Source: Streptomyces sp. R28 (GTDB lineage Bacteria > Actinomycetota > Actinomycetes > Streptomycetales > Streptomycetaceae). From it: a stretch of 64,000 nucleotides of DNA. Each line of letters opens with the position of its first letter. Positions within the stretch are counted from its first letter, which is position 1. Position numbers and translations under genes: made by a program. Below the pieces are notes generated by a model, which was not told the origin of the DNA, searched no databases, and worked only from the letters and a program-made list of their open reading frames with translations. The DNA is taken from assembly GCF_041052385.1 (NCBI RefSeq), contig NZ_CP163439.1, positions 186,001 through 250,000 of the forward strand. Reading direction: 5' to 3'. Of the stretch, positions 1 to 19,801 are shown piece after piece.

Positions 1-11605
<11,605 letters not shown>

Positions 11606-11669
11606 GTAGACAGGTGTCCTCGTGGATTCGGGCAGGGCGTGTGGCCGTACGACGGTGAACCGAGCGGAA

Positions 11670-13475
11670 TCAGCGCAGGGCGGGCGCGTCCATCACGGCG
11701 AGGACGCCGTCCAGGTAGGCCGCCCGGGAGGCGTGGCGCTGGATCTTGCCGCTGGACGTCTTGGGGATGGTGCCCGGCCGGACCAGGACGACGTCACGCA
11801 CCGCCAGACCGTGGGCCTCGCCGACCGCACTGCGGACCACGTCGATGATCTTCTCCGCCTCGCCTGCCGATTCGGGGGCGATCTCGGCGACGATGACGGG
11901 CTGTTCGCCGAACGAGCTCACGTCTGACCGGACGAACGAGCTCGCGTCTGCCTCGCCTCCCGCGTATCCCCCGTAGGCGTGTCGCCCCTCGGCGTATCCC
12001 CCGTCGACGGAGAACGCGGCGGTGCAGCCGGGCCGCAGGGCCGGGTGGGCCATCTCGGCGGTCAGTTCCAGGTCCTGCGGGTAGTGGTTGCGTCCGTCGA
12101 TGACGATGAGGTCCTTGAGGCGGCCGGTGACGAACAGCTCGCCGTCGCGCAGGAATCCGAGGTCTCCGGTGCGCAGGAAGCGGCCTTCGCGGCCGGCCAG
12201 GGTGGCGCGGAAGGTCTCGCGGGTGGCGAGGGCGTTGCGCCAGTAGCCCTTGGCGACGCTCGCGCCGCGCACCCAGATCTCGCCGACCTCGCCCTCGGGC
12301 AGTTCCTCTTGCCGCTCGGGGTCGGCGATGGCGACGGTGACGTCGGGGCCGGGGCGTCCGGAACTGACGGCCGCCGCGTCGGCCTGGCCGGCGTGCGGGC
12401 CCGATTCGGAGGCCCGGAGCAGGGTGGGCGGGGTGGCGACCGTGCTGCCGGTGACCATCAGGGTGGCCTCGGCCAGGCCGTAGCAGGGGTAGAGGGCCTC
12501 GCGGCGGAAGCCGGCCGGGGCGAAGGTGTCGGTGAAGCGTCGCAGGGTGGCGGCGCGGACCGGTTCGGCGCCGTTGAAGGCGACCTTCCAGCTGCTGAGG
12601 TCGAGGCCGTCGAGGAGGTCGGGACCGGCGTGCTTGAGGCAGAGCTCGTAGGCGAAGTTGGGGCCGCCACTGGTGTGCGGGCGGTAGCGGTCGATCACGG
12701 TCAGCCAGCGTCGGGGCTGCTGGAGGAAGTGCAGCGGGGAGAAGAGGGTGGCGGTCACGCCCAGGTAGACCGTGTTGAGGACGGGGCCTATGAGACCCAT
12801 GTCGTGGTACACGGGCAGCCAGCTGACGAACATCTCGTGGCCGTATTCCGCGATGACGTCCGGCGTGTGGCCCATGCGCTCGGTGATGACCCGCTCGTTG
12901 TCCAGCAGGTTTTGGTGGGTGACCATCACGCCGCGCGGGGCGGAGGTGGAGCCGGAGGTGTACTGGAGGAAGGCCACCGAGTCGGCGGTGAGGTCCGGCT
13001 CGCGCCAGGAGGCGGCCGCCTCGTCGGGGATGTCCTCGGTGACGACGAGGGTGATGTCGGCCAGGTCGGGCAGGTGCTCCACCATGCTGGACAGGACCGT
13101 GATCACCTCGCGGCCGCCCAGGATCACCTTGGCGTCGGCGTCGGCGATGAGCCGCTTCATCCGGGTCAGGGCACGGTGGTTCTGCGCGCGGCCCTGCGGC
13201 GGGACGCCCGGTACGGCGACGACACCGGCCGCGAGGCAGCCGAGGTAGCCGCAGATGAACTCCGGGCCGGGCGGGTAGAGCAGCATGGCGCGGCTGCCGG
13301 CCAGGCCACGCTCCTGTAGCCAGGCCGCGACGGCCCGGGCCCGTTCGGCGAGACGGCCGTACGAGATCTCCTGGATCTCGCCGTCGCAGTCACCGGTGAC
13401 GAGGTAGCGGTAGGCGGTTCGGTCGGGATGGCGCGAGGCATGCGTGGTCAGCAGATCGACCAGGGAACGAACCAT
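11670..13475 (-). CDS. Fatty-acyl-AMP ligase (FAAL) loading the PKS
   Basis: A 601-residue adenylate-forming enzyme of usual FAAL size. It has the AMP-binding P-loop YTSGSTSAPRGV, then VSWLPVYHDMGLIGPVLN, YGLAEATLM, and a C-terminal part with RTGDLGFLRDGELFVTGR, KDLIVIDGRNHYPQDLE and the end GTIPKTSSGKIQR. FAALs activate fatty acids as acyl-adenylates and pass them to an ACP rather than to CoA. The PKS starting 64 bp downstream begins with an ACP, the likely partner. I chose the ATG at 13475 (MVRSLVDLL) because longer frames run into a promoter-like inverted repeat at 13647-13676. A low-complexity insertion (AYGGYAGGEADASSF region) with duplicated DNA lies in the C-terminal part. An acyl-CoA ligase is the alternative, but the pairing with an ACP-first PKS favours FAAL. 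Confidence 0.9.
   Translation of the reverse strand: MVRSLVDLLTTHASRHPDRTAYRYLVTGDCDGEIQEISYGRLAERARAVAAWLQERGLAGSRAMLLYPPGPEFICGYLGCLAAGVVAVPGVPPQGRAQNHRALTRMKRLIADADAKVILGGREVITVLSSMVEHLPDLADITLVVTEDIPDEAAASWREPDLTADSVAFLQYTSGSTSAPRGVMVTHQNLLDNERVITERMGHTPDVIAEYGHEMFVSWLPVYHDMGLIGPVLNTVYLGVTATLFSPLHFLQQPRRWLTVIDRYRPHTSGGPNFAYELCLKHAGPDLLDGLDLSSWKVAFNGAEPVRAATLRRFTDTFAPAGFRREALYPCYGLAEATLMVTGSTVATPPTLLRASESGPHAGQADAAAVSSGRPGPDVTVAIADPERQEELPEGEVGEIWVRGASVAKGYWRNALATRETFRATLAGREGRFLRTGDLGFLRDGELFVTGRLKDLIVIDGRNHYPQDLELTAEMAHPALRPGCTAAFSVDGGYAEGRHAYGGYAGGEADASSFVRSDVSSFGEQPVIVAEIAPESAGEAEKIIDVVRSAVGEAHGLAVRDVVLVRPGTIPKTSSGKIQRHASRAAYLDGVLAVMDAPALR
11909..11950. repeat. 24-bp-period duplication inside the FAAL gene
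   Basis: An 18-base block (CGAACGAGCTCRCGTCTG) occurs at 11909-11926 and again at 11933-11950, in phase. It encodes a Ser/Asp-rich repeat. A second short repeat (GCGTATCCCCCGT) flanks 11962-12003. Together they form an in-frame low-complexity insertion in the C-terminal domain of the FAAL, probably a surface loop. Confidence 0.7.
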
Positions 13476-13646
13476 GTGGCGAGTCACACCTGTCTGGAGC
13501 AGTGGGCGAGGAACTGGAGTTCGAGGGGCGCGTGATAAGAACGCGCAGACGCCTCGGTCGGCCCGGCCCCCTTGCCAGACCTTCCGTCTCGACGACCCGC
13601 CGAGGAGCTGTGGCGCGGTCCGCCCACCCCTCGCGCCCCCATTCGG

Positions 13647-13676
13647 CTTGCTACCGGCGAGTAGCACCCTAGCAAG
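13647..13676 (-). promoter_or_regulatory. Inverted repeat / -10-like site upstream of the FAAL-PKS operon
   Basis: Perfect 7-bp arms CTTGCTA (13647-13653) and TAGCAAG (13670-13676) are separated by 16 bp, with an inner GCTAC/GTAGC pair. Read on the minus strand, the upstream arm continues as TAGGGT, a good actinobacterial -10 hexamer, about 190 bp before the FAAL start. It could be an operator overlapping the promoter. A second small inverted repeat (CCTAT/ATAGG, 13711-13727) lies further upstream. No regulator for it is identified. Confidence 0.4.
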
Positions 13677-13784
13677 CCCGTTCGGTGCGACGGGTCGAAC
13701 GAAAGTAAACCCTATGTGTCCAATAGGTAGTTGAAGAAGTGACGACCCTCCACAGGTCCGCCACCTCGGCCTACACAGACAAAA

Positions 13785-13817
13785 GCCCGGACACCTCCGC
13801 TTCGTCAGTGTCCGGGC
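13785..13817 (-). terminator. Intrinsic terminator for minus-strand transcription
   Basis: Perfect 10-bp stem (GCCCGGACAC at 13785-13794, GTGTCCGGGC at 13808-13817) with a 13-nt loop. On the minus strand it is followed at once by TTTTGT, a U-tract. No large gene on the minus strand ends here, so the terminator implies a short transcript from the 13.85-14.2 kb interval. It also insulates the FAAL-PKS operon from upstream transcription. Confidence 0.7.
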
Positions 13818-13850
13818 CCTGCGGGAGGACTTGGTCAGCCGCCGTTCGGA

Positions 13851-14012
13851 TCAGCCGCCGTTCAGTCGCCCACTCAGAAGCGTCTTGCCCAGCTCTGCAC
13901 TGTCCTGCGTACCGGTCACACGGCCGGTTTCCGTGCCGCTGGTCACCGTGGCCTCCTCCGGCGTCACCGTTCCTGGCCTCGCCGAGTACCTGCCGCCCGA
14001 ATGGGCACACAC
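13851..14012 (-). CDS. Possible small protein of 53 aa (unrecognised)
   Basis: The minus-strand frame runs from GTG at 14012 to TGA at 13851-13853. It encodes a Thr/Gly-rich peptide containing VTPEEATVTSGTETGR and ending LLSGRLNGG. A shorter start, GTG at 13967 (38 aa), has AGG and AGGA just upstream. The main support is position: an intrinsic terminator begins 34 bp after the stop and no other minus-strand gene can account for it. The last 13 bases including the stop are repeated directly after it (TCAGCCGCCGTTC at 13835 and 13851). There is no signal peptide, recognisable domain or maturase neighbour. It may instead be a non-coding RNA. Confidence 0.3.
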   Translation of the reverse strand: MCAHSGGRYSARPGTVTPEEATVTSGTETGRVTGTQDSAELGKTLLSGRLNGG

Positions 14013-14122
14013 GCGACATCACGGGAGGCGGGCATCCACACCAACTCCCCCATGTTGTAAGGCAATTCAGACAGTCGACGCAGAAGCGAGCAGAGCCCCG
14101 GCACTTTCGAATTGAAGTATCG

Positions 14123-14146
14123 ATCGACCGTGCGAGATCGGTCGAT
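14123..14146. promoter_or_regulatory. Inverted repeat upstream of cvnA
   Basis: Perfect 8-bp arms ATCGACCG (14123-14130) and CGGTCGAT (14139-14146), 8 bp apart, lie about 95 bp before the cvnA start in the leader between the divergent FAAL and conservon units. A candidate operator. The rest of 13476-14240 holds only the elements listed separately. Confidence 0.35.
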
Positions 14147-14240
14147 GACGGTGTGTACTGTGCTCCGAGCGCCTCGCCGCAAGGCCTCGGAACCAGCCCT
14201 GCCCGACTGCCCCCGAACCGACTCCCTGGGAACCGACTCG

Positions 14241-15788
14241 ATGATCGAAATACCGGACCTGGCGACCGGCGGCCTCGCCGTCGGCATGCTGTCCGCACTC
14301 GCCCTGGGCGGCGGGCTGCTGCGCGCACAGCGGCAACAGGCAAGGCAGCGTGCCGAGATCGCCACGCTGCGCCGCCAACTCGAGGGAGCGCTGGAGGCGT
14401 TCACGGCCGAGGTCGAGCATCTTGCGACGCAGCGCGTCCCGGCCGCCGCCCGGCAGCTGGCGTATCCCCATGTCGCCGTGCCGGGTCCGTTGCATCCGCA
14501 GACGGCGAGGGCACCGCTGGGCCTCGCGCTGGAGCATGTGCTCGCCGGGCTGCACACCGAGCTGGCCGCGCAGCGCACCCGGATCGACGCGGCCGCACAG
14601 GCCGGAATGCGCGGGGCGACGCGCGAGATCCAGGCGGGTCTGTACCGGCTGCAGGACGCGGTGCGCGGGCTTCAACAGAAGTACGACGACCCGGAGTTGG
14701 CACAGACCCTGTTCCAACTGGACCACGAGAACGAGCAGTCGCTGCGGCGGGCGCAGGTCGCCTCCGTGGTGTGCGGGGCCTGGGTCGGGCTGGCCCGCGA
14801 GGAGTCGCACCTGGTGGACGCCGTGACCGGAGGTCAGGCCCGGCTCGCGGGCTACCACCGGGTCCGCGTCCACAATCACCTGGCGGCCGGGACCGGGCTC
14901 GTGTCGCACGCCGTGGAGCCGGTCGCGATCATCGTCGCCGAACTCCTCGACAACGCCCTGCGGCACTCCGCACCGGACACGGATGTCGTGGTCAACCTGG
15001 AGCACGTGCATCACGGCGCCTGCGTCACGGTCGACGACGCGGGTCTGGGCATGACCCAGGACGAACGCGACCGCGCGCAGCGGTTGGTGGCGGGTGCCGA
15101 GCCGATTCTCCTCACCGAGCTGGGCGATCCGCCGCGCATGGGGCTCGCCGCGATCGGGCAGCTGACCCGGCAGTTCGACCTGAGCGTGGATGTGTCGTCG
15201 CCGTCGCCGTACGGCGGGGTACGGGCGGTGCTGCGGGTCGACAGCCACCTGCTCAGCAGCATCGACCCCGACGAGCGACCGCCCGCGGCGAGCGCGCCGC
15301 GCTCCACCCGCACGGCCTCCCGGCACGAGGAGGCCGTCGGCTCACGGGACGACGAGGCGCCCCTCGGTTCGCGGGGCGGAGCCTTTGCCGACTCGCAGGA
15401 CGAGGCGTCCGGCGCCTCCCGGGACGAGGTGTCCAGCACCTCGCACGGGTACGGGGCCGAGCACGGCGACGACGCCTCCGGGGCCGCGTCCGGGCATCAC
15501 GCTCCGCGGGACGCCGGTGGTCTGCCGCAGCGCCGGCGCCGCACGAAGGTGGCCGCCGCGGCGAGTGACGTGCCCGAGCCGCGGCCCGCGGTACGCCGCC
15601 CGGAGCGGGCCGCCGCCGCGCTGGGTGCGCTGCAGGCCGGTACCGCCGCCGCGCGGTCCGCGGCCGACGAGCCCACCGGCGACGCCTCCACCGCCGTACC
15701 GGAAACCGCGCACGCGGCGCCGCAGCGGGCCGAAGCCGCGGCGAACGACACCGATCAGACCGACCATGAAGGGGGAACGGCTCGATGA
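14241..15788 (+). CDS. cvnA: Conservon sensor-kinase-like protein CvnA
   Basis: A 515-residue membrane-anchored, histidine-kinase-like protein. One N-terminal hydrophobic segment (about residues 9-27, GGLAVGMLSALALGGGLL) is followed by an Arg/Gln-rich coiled coil, a dimerisation segment (LFQLDHENEQSLRRAQ), and an HATPase domain with an N-box (ELLDNALRHS) and G-box-like VDDAGLGM. The last 160 residues are Ala/Asp/Ser/Arg-rich low complexity. It is the first gene of a four-gene conservon plus two P450s; such operons encode membrane complexes resembling eukaryotic G-protein-coupled systems. The ATG at 14241 (MIEIPDLATG) puts the membrane segment at the N-terminus, unlike upstream in-frame starts. 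Its stop overlaps cvnB by ATGA. Confidence 0.9.
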   Translation: MIEIPDLATGGLAVGMLSALALGGGLLRAQRQQARQRAEIATLRRQLEGALEAFTAEVEHLATQRVPAAARQLAYPHVAVPGPLHPQTARAPLGLALEHVLAGLHTELAAQRTRIDAAAQAGMRGATREIQAGLYRLQDAVRGLQQKYDDPELAQTLFQLDHENEQSLRRAQVASVVCGAWVGLAREESHLVDAVTGGQARLAGYHRVRVHNHLAAGTGLVSHAVEPVAIIVAELLDNALRHSAPDTDVVVNLEHVHHGACVTVDDAGLGMTQDERDRAQRLVAGAEPILLTELGDPPRMGLAAIGQLTRQFDLSVDVSSPSPYGGVRAVLRVDSHLLSSIDPDERPPAASAPRSTRTASRHEEAVGSRDDEAPLGSRGGAFADSQDEASGASRDEVSSTSHGYGAEHGDDASGAASGHHAPRDAGGLPQRRRRTKVAAAASDVPEPRPAVRRPERAAAALGALQAGTAAARSAADEPTGDASTAVPETAHAAPQRAEAAANDTDQTDHEGGTAR

Positions 15789-16207
15789 CCAGCCGCGATA
15801 CGGGAGACACGGCGTGGGTGCTCGAACCGATCCTGCAGGTGCCGCATGTGGTGGCCGCCGTGCTGCTCACGCGGGACGGAATGGTGACCGGGTACACGGA
15901 CGCGCTCACACGGCCCTCGGCCGAGCGGGTGGCCGCGATCACCAGCACCGTGCAGGGGGCTTGCCGTACCGCGGCGGCCGCGTTCGCCGACCGGGAGCGG
16001 GCCGAGGTGCGGCAGGTCGTCATCGAGTCGGACCACGGGTACGTACTGATCGTGCCGACGGATCACGGCACGTGCGTGGCCGCGTACGGGGACGAGGAGG
16101 TGCGCCTGGACCTGCTCGCGCACCGGGTGCACTCGCAGGTGGCCCGGCTGGGCGAGAAGGCGATGGCCGCCGCGCCCCGAGGTGCCGACGGCGGCGCTCC
16201 GGCATGA
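15785..16207 (+). CDS. cvnB: Roadblock/LC7-domain protein CvnB
   Basis: A 140-residue protein of the roadblock/LC7 fold (VPHVVAAVLLTRDGMVTGY, then VVIESDHGYVLIVPTDHGTCVAAY). In conservons this small protein accompanies the CvnD GTPase and is thought to act as a GAP-like or scaffold subunit. It is translationally coupled at both ends (ATGA with cvnA and with cvnC). Length and motifs are normal for the family. Confidence 0.92.
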   Translation: MTSRDTGDTAWVLEPILQVPHVVAAVLLTRDGMVTGYTDALTRPSAERVAAITSTVQGACRTAAAAFADRERAEVRQVVIESDHGYVLIVPTDHGTCVAAYGDEEVRLDLLAHRVHSQVARLGEKAMAAAPRGADGGAPA

Positions 16208-16566
16208 CCGGCCGCCGTGGCGGCCGCCCCCTGGTTCCCGCGTATCTGTCGACCGGCGGCGTGGCCCGGCCCAGCCGGTCCCACCTGGAGCGGCTGTCGG
16301 TGCTCACCGGCGCCGGCACACCCGCGCCCGCGGGTCTGCCCGCCGCCCAACTCGCCCTGCTGGACGCCCTGGACGAGGGTTCGCTGACGGTGGTGGAGGC
16401 CGCGGCGCTGCTGCGGTTGCCGGTGTCCGCGGTACGTGTCCTGGCGGCCGAACTCATCGACCGGGACCTGGTACTGGCCCGTGCGCCGATCCCGCCCGCC
16501 GGACGCTTCGACCCCGACCTGCTGAAGAGAGTGGCCGATGGCCTTCGCGCCCTCAAGCACAACTAG
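16204..16566 (+). CDS. cvnC: DUF742 protein CvnC
   Basis: A 120-residue DUF742 protein: an N-terminal LVPAYLSTGG segment, then a winged-helix-like region (LLDALDEGSLTVVEAAALLRLPVSAVRVL) and the characteristic C-terminus (DPDLLKRVADGLRAL). DUF742 proteins are the third conservon component. Biochemical role not established; the fold suggests protein or DNA contacts. It starts inside the cvnB stop (ATGA). Confidence 0.92.
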   Translation: MTGRRGGRPLVPAYLSTGGVARPSRSHLERLSVLTGAGTPAPAGLPAAQLALLDALDEGSLTVVEAAALLRLPVSAVRVLAAELIDRDLVLARAPIPPAGRFDPDLLKRVADGLRALKHN

Positions 16567-16588
16567 CCGCGCTGCCGAGGAAGTTGTT

Positions 16589-17188
16589 GTGACCCCTGAC
16601 GCGGCCGACAGCATCCACCTGCCCGACACCGCCCTCGACCTGGTCAAGATCCTGGTCGCCGGCCCCTTCGGCGTGGGGAAGACGACCCTGATCGACTCGG
16701 TCTCCGAGATCCGGCCCCTGCACACCGAGGAGCCGCTCAGCGAGGCGTCCGTGCAGGTGGACGATCTCGCCGGGGTGCGGGACAAGTCGACGACGACCGT
16801 CGCCGTCGACTTCGGCCGGATCAGCCTGCCGGGCGGGGTCGTGCTGTATCTGTTCGGCACGCCCGGACAGGAGCGGTTCCGGGCGCTGTGGGACGACATC
16901 GCCTACGGCGCGCTGGGCGCCCTGGTCCTGGTCGACAGCCGTCGGATCGACGCGTCGTTCGACGTGCTGGGGCTGGTGGAGGAGTCGGGGCTGCCGTACG
17001 CCGTCGCTTTCAACGCCTTTCCGGACGCGCCGCGCCACTACACCCACGAACAGCTGCGGGCCGCCCTGGACCTGGACGCGGACACGCCGATGGTGACGTG
17101 TGACGCCCGGGATGGCGACTCGTCCGTCGACGCGCTGCTCGCGCTGGTCCAGCACCTGATCGACCGTCACGCTCCGGAGGACCGGTGA
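16589..17188 (+). CDS. cvnD: Conservon GTPase CvnD
   Basis: A Ras-like/MglA-type P-loop GTPase. G1 is GPFGVGKTT, a DFG appears in the switch region, G3-like is LFGTPGQERFRALWDD, and a hydrophobic strand ALVLVDSRR follows. I prefer the GTG at 16589 (VTPDAADS; 199 aa) because GAGGAAG at 16577-16583 is ideally spaced; the ATG at 16538 would add 17 residues and overlap cvnC. The canonical NKxD motif is replaced by AFNAF, as seen in many CvnD proteins. It probably transmits the CvnA/B signal at the membrane. Coupled to the following P450 by GTGA. Confidence 0.92.
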   Translation: MTPDAADSIHLPDTALDLVKILVAGPFGVGKTTLIDSVSEIRPLHTEEPLSEASVQVDDLAGVRDKSTTTVAVDFGRISLPGGVVLYLFGTPGQERFRALWDDIAYGALGALVLVDSRRIDASFDVLGLVEESGLPYAVAFNAFPDAPRHYTHEQLRAALDLDADTPMVTCDARDGDSSVDALLALVQHLIDRHAPEDR

Positions 17189-18423
17189 CCACCCACTCCC
17201 CCGACCGGCAGGCCTTCTCCCGCTCGGCGCCCGTGCGCCTGTGGGAGGACGGCTTCGCGCTGGATCCGTACCACTACTACGAGGCGCTGCGTGCCCAGGG
17301 CCCGGTCGGCTGGGCGGAGTTGGCGCCGGGCGTGCCGGCGTACGTCGTCACCGACCGGCGGGCGGCGCTGGATCTGCTGCACGACACGGACACGTTCTCG
17401 CACGACCCGCGGCCGTGGGAGTCCACGGTCGCCGACGACTCGCCGATCCTGGGCATGATGCGCTGGCGGCCCAACACGCTGTTCGCCGACGGCGCGGCCC
17501 ATGTCCGGTACCGCACCTCGCTGATCGACACGTTCGAGCGCATCGAGCCGCACGACCTGCGAGCGCGGGTGCACCGGGCGGTGCGGGTGCTGGTGGGCCG
17601 GTTCGGGCCGAAGGGCGAGGCCGATCTGGTGGGCGAGTTCGCGCGGCCGCTGATGGCGCTGGTCTTCAACAACCTCTTCGGGCTGCCGGACAGTCAGAGC
17701 GACCGGCTCGACGGAGCGTTGGGCAAGATGATGGAGGGCGGCGCCGAAGCGGCCGAGGGTGAGGCGGAGTTCGGCGGCTACGTGCTGGAGCTGATCGCGG
17801 CCAAGGCCGAGCGGCGGGGCGACGACCTGCCGAGCCGGTTGCTGGACCACCCGGCGGGGCTGACGCCCGAGGAGGTCACCTGGCAGGTGTTCCTCACGCT
17901 CGGCGCCGGGCACGAGCCGACGGCCAACCTGGTGTCGAACGCGCTGTCCCGCATCCTCGGCAACCCGCTCTACTACTCCACGCTCACCAGCGGGGCCCGC
18001 CCGGTCATGGACGCCGTGGTGGAGGTGCTCCACCACGAGACACCGCTGGCCAACTACGGCATCCACTACGCCCGCACCCCGGTGTCCTTCCACGGCACGT
18101 GGATCAGGGCCGCGGTGCCGGTGGTCGTCTCCTACGGGGCGCTCGCGCACTTCGCCGAGCAGGAAGTCACCAGCGGCCGCCATCCCAGGGACGCCTCGCA
18201 CCTGTCCTGGTCGGCCGGCCCGCACGCCTGCCCGGTCCGGCAGCACACGCTGCTCATCGCCACCGAGGCGATCGAACGCCTCACCCAGTGGCTTCCCGAC
18301 CTGGAGCCGGCCCTGCCCCGCGATCGCCTGACCTGGCGCCCCGGCCCCTTCCACCGCTCCCTGACCTCCCTGCCCGTCCGGTTCAGCCCCCGCTCCCCCG
18401 ACCAGCCAGGAGTTCCGTCGTGA
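17185..18423 (+). CDS. cvnE: Conservon cytochrome P450, CYP157-like (no ExxR)
   Basis: A 412-residue P450. The oxygen-binding I-helix is LGAGHEPTANL and the heme loop is WSAGPHACPVR with thiolate Cys349. The K-helix motif that should read ExxR is EVLH (Glu280-His283), so the nearly invariant Arg is absent. The CYP157 family of streptomycete conservons is known for exactly this loss and for being encoded next to a CYP154-type enzyme, as here. Its substrate is unknown; in conservons it may serve in signalling or modify a small molecule. The GTG start overlaps the cvnD stop. Confidence 0.9.
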   Translation: MTTHSPDRQAFSRSAPVRLWEDGFALDPYHYYEALRAQGPVGWAELAPGVPAYVVTDRRAALDLLHDTDTFSHDPRPWESTVADDSPILGMMRWRPNTLFADGAAHVRYRTSLIDTFERIEPHDLRARVHRAVRVLVGRFGPKGEADLVGEFARPLMALVFNNLFGLPDSQSDRLDGALGKMMEGGAEAAEGEAEFGGYVLELIAAKAERRGDDLPSRLLDHPAGLTPEEVTWQVFLTLGAGHEPTANLVSNALSRILGNPLYYSTLTSGARPVMDAVVEVLHHETPLANYGIHYARTPVSFHGTWIRAAVPVVVSYGALAHFAEQEVTSGRHPRDASHLSWSAGPHACPVRQHTLLIATEAIERLTQWLPDLEPALPRDRLTWRPGPFHRSLTSLPVRFSPRSPDQPGVPS

Positions 18424-19679
18424 CCGTGACCGACCGTATCGACCGCATCGCCATCGACCCGTTCGGCGCCGACATCCCCGGCGAGAGCGCCCGGCTGCGC
18501 GCCCTCGGTCCGATCGTGCCCGTGGAGCTGCCCGGCGGCATCCCCGCATGGGCGCCCACGGGCTACGACACCCTCAAGGAGCTCATCCTCGACCCGCAGG
18601 TCAGCAAGGACCCGCGACAGCACTGGAGGCTGTGGCCCGAGATCGCCGAACGCCCCTCCTGGGGCTGGATCCTGAACTGGGTCGGCGTGGTCAACATGCT
18701 CTCCACGTACGGCACCGATCACACACGGCTGCGCAAGCTGGTCGCGCCGAGCTTCACGCAGCGGCGTACGGAGATGATGCGGCCGCGAGTGGAGGCGATC
18801 ACCACGGAGCTGCTCGACTCGCTCGATACGCTCGCAAAGCCCGTTCCGCTCGGTGAGGGCGGCGCGGTGGTCGATCTGAAGGCCGGATTCGCCCACCCCC
18901 TCCCCATGCGGATGATCTGCGAACTCTTCGGTGTGCCCGAGGAGTTGCGGGAGGACACCGCCAAGCTCATCGCGGCCATCATGGACACCTCCGACCCCAG
19001 TCCGGAGCACGCCGCGTTCGTGCAGCAGCAGATCGACGCGGTACTGGGGGCGTTGATCGCCCACCGCAGCGAGCACCCCGGGGACGATCTGACGACCGAG
19101 CTGATCCGGGTGCGCGACGAGGACGGCGACCGGCTCAGCGACGAGGAGTTGCTGCACACGCTGCTGCTGGTGATCGGTGCCGGTTTCGAGACGACCGTCA
19201 ATCTCATCGGCAACGCGGTCGTCGCACTGCTGACCCACCCCGAGCAGCTGGCCGCCGTACGGTCCGGCGAGATCGGCTGGGATGCGGTGATCGACGAGAC
19301 ACTGCGGGCGCATCCGTCGATCGCGGCGCTCCCCCTGCGGTTCGCCGTGAGCGACATCAAGGTCGGGGACGTGACCATCGCGGCCGGGGACGCGATCATC
19401 ACGACGTACGCCGCGGCGGGGCTGGATCCCGTGCACTACGGGCCGGACGCGGCCAGCTTCGACGCGGCGCGCGGCGCCGACGACCATCTGGCGTTCGGGA
19501 TCGGGGTACACCGGTGCATCGGCGCCCCGCTCGCTCGCGTGGAGGCCCTGACGGCGTTGCCCGCCCTCTTCGACCGCTTCCCCGACCTGCGGCTGGCCGT
19601 CGGGGACGACGAGCTGCGTCAGGTGCCGTCGTTCATCGCGTTCGGCTGGCAGGAGATACCGGTGCGGTTGCGGGCCTGA
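18420..19679 (+). CDS. Cytochrome P450, CYP154-like
   Basis: A 419-residue P450 with all canonical motifs: I-helix VIGAGFETTVNL, K-helix ETLR, and heme loop AFGIGVHRCIGAPLAR. It starts at a GTG overlapping the preceding stop, with AGGAG eight bases upstream, so it is co-translated with the CYP157-like P450. CYP157/CYP154 pairs are common in Streptomyces conservons. The 1.6-kb open frame beginning at 18099 merely extends it upstream through the other P450 and is not used. Reaction unknown; CYP154 enzymes hydroxylate varied small substrates. Confidence 0.92.
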   Translation: MTVTDRIDRIAIDPFGADIPGESARLRALGPIVPVELPGGIPAWAPTGYDTLKELILDPQVSKDPRQHWRLWPEIAERPSWGWILNWVGVVNMLSTYGTDHTRLRKLVAPSFTQRRTEMMRPRVEAITTELLDSLDTLAKPVPLGEGGAVVDLKAGFAHPLPMRMICELFGVPEELREDTAKLIAAIMDTSDPSPEHAAFVQQQIDAVLGALIAHRSEHPGDDLTTELIRVRDEDGDRLSDEELLHTLLLVIGAGFETTVNLIGNAVVALLTHPEQLAAVRSGEIGWDAVIDETLRAHPSIAALPLRFAVSDIKVGDVTIAAGDAIITTYAAAGLDPVHYGPDAASFDAARGADDHLAFGIGVHRCIGAPLARVEALTALPALFDRFPDLRLAVGDDELRQVPSFIAFGWQEIPVRLRA

Positions 19680-19683
19680 ACGG

Positions 19684-19718
19684 CCGGAAACGGGGACCCG
19701 ACCGGTCCCCCGTTCCGG
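19684..19718. terminator. Hairpin terminator between convergent P450 and PucR genes
   Basis: A 15-bp imperfect stem (CCGGAAACGGGGACC at 19684-19698 against GGTCCCCCGTTCCGG at 19704-19718, 13 of 15 paired) sits 5 bp after the P450 stop. It has no U-tract, as is usual for streptomycete terminators, and could serve both convergent units. Confidence 0.6.
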
Positions 19719-19801
19719 TCGTGCCCCCGCGGCGAGTTGAACTTACGTCTACGCGTGATGATTGGGTATCGCGTCGATGCCCGCTGCGGCGCCCGCGGGA
19801 C

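Noticed and set aside
13476..13667. N-terminal extension of the FAAL to 13667
   Set aside because: The added residues are not FAAL-like and the DNA contains a promoter-type inverted repeat.
13851..14012. RiPP precursor interpretation of the small ORF
   Set aside because: No maturase, protease or transporter gene lies nearby and there is no typical core; only the small-gene or ncRNA reading is retained.
13739..15568. 609-codon plus-strand frame across the cvnA region
   Set aside because: It runs out of phase with cvnA, whose HATPase motifs are in the 14241-15788 frame.
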